From Sinonovacula constricta (taxonomy: Eukaryota; Mollusca; Bivalvia; Cardiida; Solecurtidae), in the NCBI GenBank assembly GCA_007844125.1, contig CM017563.1, forward strand, positions 14,298,325-14,362,324: a DNA stretch of 64,000 bases, read 5' to 3'. Below are positions 58,471 through 64,000 of the stretch, one piece after another. The notes below the pieces were generated by a model. That model ran no database searches, had not been told where the DNA came from, and saw nothing but the letters and a program-made list of their open reading frames with translations. The stretch's first letter is position 1, and each line of letters opens with the position of its first letter. The position numbers and the translations under genes are program-made.

Positions 58471-59505
58471 ATGGAATTCCTGAGACAACATTAATGCCGT
58501 TGAATTCCCAGATGGACACTGTTCTATCTTTGCCAAATAATCCAGGTAGCAATTATCTTTTGACATGAAACCAATAAAGGCAATTAAGTCAGATACTTCT
58601 GCCTTTAATTGAGCTCATTTTTCTCTTCATGGTTTGGAGTTATGTCATGCTTTCTGCTGATTGCTCTCCTGATTTGTAGTCATTTGGTTTAATTAATTGT
58701 CATTCTCAAACAACTAAGCACTCTCCATCTTCGAATGTCTGACAGAAAGAACTACATGAGTTCAAGCTGTGTTCATGAACAATAACTTTGTGTTGGTTAT
58801 TACTTCACTCTGTAATACTGACTAAAAATATGTCATTACTTGGACATTTTTGTTTCAAATAGACCTGTTTTCATTTCAAGGCTTGCATTAATTTTGAGAA
58901 ACCCCTCTGGAAGTGTGAGGTTAAAGGACTGTAAAACCAGTTTAAGGTTCCCAGTCAGTCCCTTTTACAGACTGATCATTCCAAGGTGGTAACTTTTTTT
59001 GGTTTGCTCTATTTTAATGTAAAATCTCATCATAGTTTGATTGTAACTTTTACATTTGACTGGCAGCTGACTCCATTTATTGTGGGTTTTTTTTCAGATT
59101 GGTGCAACACTCCTTGGACATTGTCATATTTTGTTTCTTAGGAGCTATGGTGTTGAAATATTATACTAGCAGCCAACACACATTTAAAACATCTTATTCA
59201 ATCACTGCAAGCTTATAATTTGTGTTGAAATGTTTAGCTGATTACTGTCAGGCATTGCTTTAGGGTTCTGTTTTTACCTATAAGCAACAGTCCAGGAATC
59301 AACTAGTATCCTAGTGATGATAAAACACAGTCAGACTTCCTGTGGCACCATCCATGTTGCCAAAATATTACAGACACACACATCATACTGCTATGTTACA
59401 AAAATCACTACCTTAATGAAATGTTAAAAAGCACCAACAGAATTAGTATATGGTAAAACTCCCAGCACTTTTCTTTTTTTTGAAAAATCAAAGCACCTCG
59501 CATGC
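58471..59505. other. Intronic stretch
   Basis: No gene or recognised repeat is seen. Confidence 0.45.
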
Positions 59506-59511
59506 TGAGTG

Positions 59512-59690
59512 CGCATTTGGGGTAGTAGGTAGAGTTGCCAGGTTTCAACTTCGCAGGATCTCACCGCATGGGTTCAAGTCTGGTAATGGTGTGAACTTGA
59601 GTGGAGGGTACAGCTGATAGGCTATACACTAGTAGTTCTTACCAAACATAAGTCCTTGATTTCATTTCATGGCTATTGTATTATGTAATT
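59512..59690 (+). mobile_element. SINE-C copy, diverged
   Basis: The head is GGGGTAGTAGGTAGAGTTGC, the B box GGTTCAAGTCT, and the body CAGCTGATAGGCTATACACT and TAGTTCTTACCAAACATAAG. The 3' end is degraded. Confidence 0.6.
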
Positions 59691-60104
59691 GTTTAATCTC
59701 TGGATGCTTTTCTTTACAGTAAATGTGAGGTTACTGGTATATAAAATATTCTCAACATAGTAATTATTTTTAGTATTTGTCTCCCCTAAAGAATTATAAG
59801 TCTCATTACATTAAAAGATACATGGTTTAGAAAAATTGTGTTCTCACTATGCACTTACACTTAACGAACGCCAAAGGATTAGGCATATTGCATAGATTTA
59901 GATCAGTCAGCTTAATAATGCTTTAGCATTATGTCATGTTGGTTGAGCAAAAAGATATAGAAAATAAGAACAGGCCACAAACAATTATACAAGAACATTG
60001 TTGAAAAGTTGGTTTAACTGGCTAATTAACATGGAATTTGTTCTCTTCGAATGTCAGTGATAAAAATAGCCTAAGGTCTGGTTCTCACTTGTCTTAAATA
60101 AAGA

Positions 60105-60345
60105 AAGCTGTTACCATGGAAACTGCACTTTTGAAGGACATTAATGATGCATGTTTTTCAGTTTAAAGTGTTAAATTATTGCTTGTCTATATATTGTTAC
60201 CATGGTATTTGCATTCTGCAAAGGCCATTGATGATCCATGTTTTTCAGTAAGTACTTAACTTGTCCCTTAAATGAATATTGTTACCATGGTATTTGCACT
60301 CTGTGAAGGCCACAGATAACGTATGTTTCCCTATCAGTAGACATA
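60105..60345 (+). repeat. Tandem repeat, about 85-bp unit, 3 copies
   Basis: Each unit contains TGTTACCATGG(T/A)A(T/A)(T/C)TGCA, then GAAGG(C/A)CA, then GAT(G/A)-(A/C)-(T/G)CATGTTTTTCAG or a diverged form. Starts are near 60110, 60196 and 60280. Confidence 0.75.
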
Positions 60346-60644
60346 CTGTGATGTTTTCATTATCGCATACCAATCCATGACCTTGTTCTTATTTTTCAAT
60401 TCTTCTATACCTGGTCTATTTTCTAAACATATCCTCTGATCATATCCTATTTACATCTTTGGTGCACTTAGTTTGAAAATAGATGAATAATATATAATGG
60501 TACTCTTAGTTTCTATGGTAATATTTGACAATCACATCTTGAGCAAAATACTGGACTAAATGTCTTTATTGAAACTTATTATTTATATATAGATTTTAGA
60601 TTATTTGTCTTTCTTTCTTATTTCTGCAGTAGATCCCATATTTT

Positions 60645-60765
60645 TAACCCTTATCCTGCTAACCACAAATTGACCAGGTTTATGCAAATATTGAAGCTCT
60701 TGCTAGGGTTTGTCTCATCAGGATCTGCATTTTTTACTTCAGCATTTCTAGCACTATGTCTTGTT
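60645..60765. repeat. H element with flanks, diverged
   Basis: AACCCTTATCCTGCTAACCA and CAAATTGACCAGGTTTATGC lead into a weak left arm. CATCAGGATCTGCATTTTTT and the downstream CACTATGTCTTGTTATC follow. Confidence 0.55.
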
Positions 60766-60954
60766 ATCTTTTTTCATTCAATTTTTATCAAATAGGCATT
60801 TGTATTGCTTCCAAATCATGAATAGAACTGAGATTAAAATCTAAGGAAGAATGTAGATATGACATTCTCTGTAGAACCACGGACATGCTTAGGAACTCAA
60901 ACTGTCATGGTAACACTTGAGGTTTGGCTCCTTCAGTTGCTAACCTAAACATCC

Positions 60955-61246
60955 CGGTAGAGTGTCGGCTCCAGGTACGGGAGGCCCCGGGTTCGATCTC
61001 GGGCCGCGACATACCAAAGTCGTTAAAAATGGTAGTGGTATAGCTCCCTTGCTAACGCTCAAGCAAATATCAGGGTAGTTCCACAACTGGTTGGCCCGGT
61101 GTCAGGATAATGTGACTGGGTGTGGTATCATGCCAGGTGTTCACGGCATGCTATACACAGTGAAGGCAGCACTATATCTGCTTCAAGTGGACACTGTCTC
61201 CAGATAAGTGAAATACTGTTGGTGGGACAATAAACCCAGTAAACAA
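60955..61246 (+). mobile_element. SINE-A, 5'-truncated, with 13-bp target duplication
   Basis: It starts within the head at CGGTAGAGTGTCGGCTCC and retains B box GGTTCGATCTC, the full conserved body and tail CAATAAACCCAGTAAACAA. The flanks AACCTAAACATCC at 60942-60954 and 61247-61259 are identical. A perfect duplication around a 5'-truncated copy is the pattern left by incomplete reverse transcription. A SINE-C-like B-box piece (GTGGGTTCAAATCTCAGTC) follows at 61262-61325. Confidence 0.9.
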
Positions 61247-61744
61247 AACCTAAACATCCGTCTTGCTGTGGGTTCAAATCTCAGTCAAGGCAAAACCTTT
61301 TAGTTGGGTGATTTTTTTAGCTTACCCATAGATTTTGTTAATAAACCCATATGTCTCACCTCCATCCCAACCCCTAATCTATCATGCTAAGGCACACATT
61401 TGAAAAGAATGAGTTTGTTGTTGTTTTCCTCCCCAGTGACTGTTGATAAGCTGTAACTGTGTCAGGTTATCATCCAATCAGATCACACCAAGATTCTAGG
61501 TTAGGGGTGAGAATGGTACCACCTGTCAGTCAGGTAAATAGGTCAAGAAAAAAAATGTAAGTAATTCCTAGATTTTGGATAGAATCCTGGGAGAAAGAAT
61601 CCCAAGAATATTTACAGTGCTCCAGTTGACTTTGTAGTCCTGCCAAAAATTGAGAAACCATATTTGTGAGAGTGTTTTGATGAAAGAAAACAATTAGTGT
61701 TTTTCTTGGAAACTAGGCTAGTTCCTAGTCTGGTAAGAACACAT

Positions 61745-61822
61745 TGATCAGGCTGAGGCAAATAGTGTAGATCCAGATTATCTAGTTTCATATAAGGGTG
61801 TACACTGTTGGCACAGAGTCTC
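61745..61822. repeat. H element, left arm preserved
   Basis: GAGGCAAATAGTGTAGATCC and AGATTATCTAGTTTCATATA precede a weak right arm (GGGTGTACACTGTTGGC). Confidence 0.6.
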
Positions 61823-61902
61823 CAGGGATATGTTTTGTAGCATGCAAGTTTGTGTAAACAGATGACTAAGAAGATGTTTTTGTTTTTGAGATATGTCGTA
61901 GT

Positions 61903-62113
61903 GACCAATTATGATAATTATAGCAACGTCCAGCTATTTTGGTGGAGGTAGACCCTAGACAAATGTCTGGGTAGAACCCTTTCACATCACTGGTTAGCCT
62001 GAAGACCTTCCCACGTTAAGTCCTTCACCCTGAATAAGAGTCGAACCCACGCGTAGGGAGGCTAAGCAGAGTGACAAATTGGCGACTCTATCACAATGCC
62101 ACAAGTGCCCTGG
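61903..62113 (-). mobile_element. SINE-C2 copy, reverse orientation
   Basis: On the minus strand the head reads GGGCACTTGTGGCATTGTGA with TAGAGTCGCCAATTTGTCAC and B box GGTTCGACTC. Body blocks are GGGTAGAACC and GACAAATGTCTGGGTA on the + strand. It is the only clearly reverse-oriented copy of the C family in this window. Confidence 0.8.
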
Positions 62114-62159
62114 ATTAAGAATAAAGATGGGTTAACTAATGACAAAATGTACATGGTAA

Positions 62160-62283
62160 GGGTTGGCATGACCTGCTGTGTGCTGGCGGTTATACCCAGA
62201 CATTTTCTAGGGGTCTTTCTCCACCCAAAACACTTAACATGGCTACAATGACCACAGTCTGTACTCTTTAAAAAAAAAAAAAT
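62160..62283 (+). mobile_element. SINE-C body fragment with A-tail
   Basis: GACCTGCTGTGTGCTGGCGG, TTATACCCAGACATTTTCTA, GGGGTCTTTCTCCACC and a run of 13 A's match the 3' half of the C family. Confidence 0.6.
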
Positions 62284-62431
62284 TATGTATACTTTTGATT
62301 TTGATGGCTTCGAATATATTTCACGCTAAATATAAAATCTCCAAACCATATTGCCAAAGTTTCAATTTTCACAGGTCCATAATTCAGAACACCATCTTGT
62401 GAGGTTGTTTTTGTGTGACAAGTATACTTCA

Positions 62432-62520
62432 TAGCTTGCTAAGCACTAATTAGGAAATTTTTGACAAGAAAGTAAAGTGTGATCAGGATCTGCACTATTA
62501 ACTGCTGACTCTCAAGGAAT
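62432..62520. repeat. H element, right arm preserved
   Basis: CATAGCTTGCTAAGCACTAA is the family flank. GTGTGATCAGGATCTGCACT followed by ATTAACTGCTGACTCTCA is the right arm and its flank. The left arm is lost. Confidence 0.5.
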
Positions 62521-62696
62521 ATGATTGTTATATGTGCATGTATATTTCAACCCAAAAACTTGTGTTAGGTTATAAACAAACATATGATGCTATTTTAAGT
62601 GTAAGCTGCATTTAAAAAAATCCTTGAAAACATATTTATATCTCTCTATATATATTAATGTATTATATAAACACTTCATTTAAGATATTTTACCAT

Positions 62697-63041
62697 CAGG
62701 GGCAGATCCAGACAACCTTTGCCGGGGTGTGGGGTGGGTGGGGGGGCACAATCTGTCATCACAATCGTGATGTTATGAATAAGATATCTTAATTTATATC
62801 TTTCTGTGATATATTAGGGACATATCTTTATTATTATCTGTCAATGATATATTGGGGACATATGCAATCACAAGTTCAGCAAGGTAAAAGTGAGTTGTGC
62901 CCCTTTGCAGTACAAAATTAATGAAAAGCTTGTCCATGATACAGTAATTACCGACCATGATACAATCATGACCGACTTTGACAGGGGGCATGTGCCCCTG
63001 TCGCCTGCCCCCCCCCCCCCCCCTTGCTGTATCCGCCCCTG
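62697..63041. mobile_element. hAT-like MITE, complete, with TSD
   Basis: This 345-bp element has terminal inverted repeats CAGGGGCAGATCCAGACA and, at the right end as complement, CAGGGGCGGATACAGCAA (about 15 of 18 match). A 6-bp direct repeat TACCAT flanks it at 62691-62696 and 63042-63047. The interior has a G-run near the left end and a run of 17 C's near the right end. CAGGGGCGGATCCAG-type termini are widespread in hAT-type MITEs of animals. Confidence 0.8.
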
Positions 63042-63047
63042 TACCAT

Positions 63048-63810
63048 AACTATATATCTTCAGGCTATATTATAAAAGATTTTTCACTTGTCTGTAATTC
63101 AGAACAGCATCTTGTGAGGTTTTATTCATATTGGCAATATCTTCTGTTGAAGTACCACTGATGTGATTTCAATCTTGCTGGCAACAGTTCTAAAGTTTTG
63201 ATGTATTTTGGGAAAGGAAGATAGGTAAAGTCTTCAGGATTAGTCAAAACTAGTGACTTAAACATCATTTCGATTACAAACAGCTGGAACAGTATTAATT
63301 AACTACCGTGCTGGTTTGAAGTAAAAAAAATCTTAGTGTTAGTGCAAAAATCCTAAGACATAATGTCAGAGACTCTGCAGCAAATGGCGGAGTTGATTGT
63401 TATTTGATGGCTGTGTTCGTCCACCATGTTTTCCACTCTCGGCCGTAACTTCCACATTAATGAAAGTACTTTAATAAAACATCACCATCATACAGCCATA
63501 CTTCTAAAGGTATTTTGTGCTTAATATTTAAAAGTGCAACAAGGTTATATTGAAGATTATTCCTTAAAAAAAGGCTACCAAATCTCAGTATAATTTTTTT
63601 ACAGCAAACTTCATTATCTAATGGAAATGCACTTGAAGCTTTGTTGCATGACATTTAAAAGTACAGCCCCCAGGGTCAATGTCATAGTTAAGGTCAACTT
63701 TTTACACATGTTACTCCAAACATATATATCTGACTGAACACAGATTTTAGCTCTTGTGGTTTCAAGGAAGAGGTTAGGTCTAGAGTGTTGCTTACCCATG
63801 ATGGTACAAA
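63048..63810. other. AT-rich intronic stretch
   Basis: No gene is seen. GACTCTGCAGCAAATGGCGG at 63370 may be a decayed H-element left arm. Confidence 0.4.
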
Positions 63811-64000
63811 AACCCTATGTGTGTCAATGTGACTTTCCCCACTGTTTTATCCCACTGATTGGTTTATGACCCATCCCACTGTGATCTCTCAGTATAGGTT
63901 ATTTTGGGCTGGTGAGTGTTGAGAAGAACCCTGGGTACAATAACCCTATGTGTGTCAATGTGACTTTCCCCACTGTTTTATCCCACTGATTGGTTTATGA
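63811..64000 (+). repeat. 131-bp direct repeat, second copy cut by the window end
   Basis: AACCCTATGTGTGTCAATGT and GACTTTCCCCACTGTTTTAT with CCCACTGATTGGTTTATGA begins at 63811 and again, identically, at 63942. The visible part of the second copy (about 59 bp) shows no mismatch. The array may continue beyond 64000. Confidence 0.9.

Noticed and set aside
61612..61908. A 98-codon minus-strand frame
   Set aside because: Its middle is the translation of an H element, and there is no family resemblance.

Overview
The window is eukaryotic, AT-rich and gene-poor, with no bacterial-style operons. It most likely comes from a bivalve mollusc. This is inferred from its dense tRNA-derived SINEs, short palindromic MITEs, many minisatellites, and a degenerate repeat at 47545-47740 of a type I associate with bivalve genomes. 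The species cannot be fixed from the sequence alone.

Coding content: I can support only three coding exons, all on the + strand. Exon A is at 29822-30024, exon B at 36518-38466 and exon C at 53075-53490. Each opens with its own ATG and runs directly into a GTGAGT splice donor. Each breaks after the second base of a codon (phase 2). The simplest reading is three alternative first coding exons of one gene whose shared downstream exons lie beyond position 64000. This would give proteins with different N-termini: a short one, a 649-residue Gln/Met-rich one carrying seven R[RK]xS phosphorylation-type motifs, and a 138-residue Ser/Pro-rich one. The protein family is not recognised. A TATA-like box and initiator precede exon C, and a CRE-like site with two RFX X-box-like motifs lies at 40227-40311.

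Repeat families, named here for reference. SINE-A: about 310 bp, tRNA-like head, tail near ATAAACCCAATAAA. SINE-B: about 240-280 bp, head ACCGGCTGCAATAGCTCA. SINE-C and its subfamily C2: about 230 bp, ending near GATGTAAC plus A's (C) or GCAATGTATT plus A's (C2). T-MITE: about 490-500 bp, inverted ends AGGTGGTATCCGACAGTTTG flanked by TTAA. H element: a hairpin of about 70-130 bp, left arm CAAATAGTGTAGATCCAGAT, right arm the approximate reverse complement. P element: a smaller palindrome. Two complete hAT-like MITEs (270-477 and 62697-63041) keep target-site duplications. One LINE 3' fragment is visible at 49958-50620.

Layout: 1-29700 is intergenic or upstream sequence filled with these elements and with minisatellites at 4262, 13602, 21852 and 27111. 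The interval 29800-53500 holds the three exons separated by repeat-rich introns. From 53500 to the end is intronic if the gene model is right. That stretch holds a 38-copy 35-bp minisatellite that grew inside an H element (57088-58425) and the start of a 131-bp direct repeat cut by the window edge. Several elements are nested in one another, which gives a relative order of insertion.
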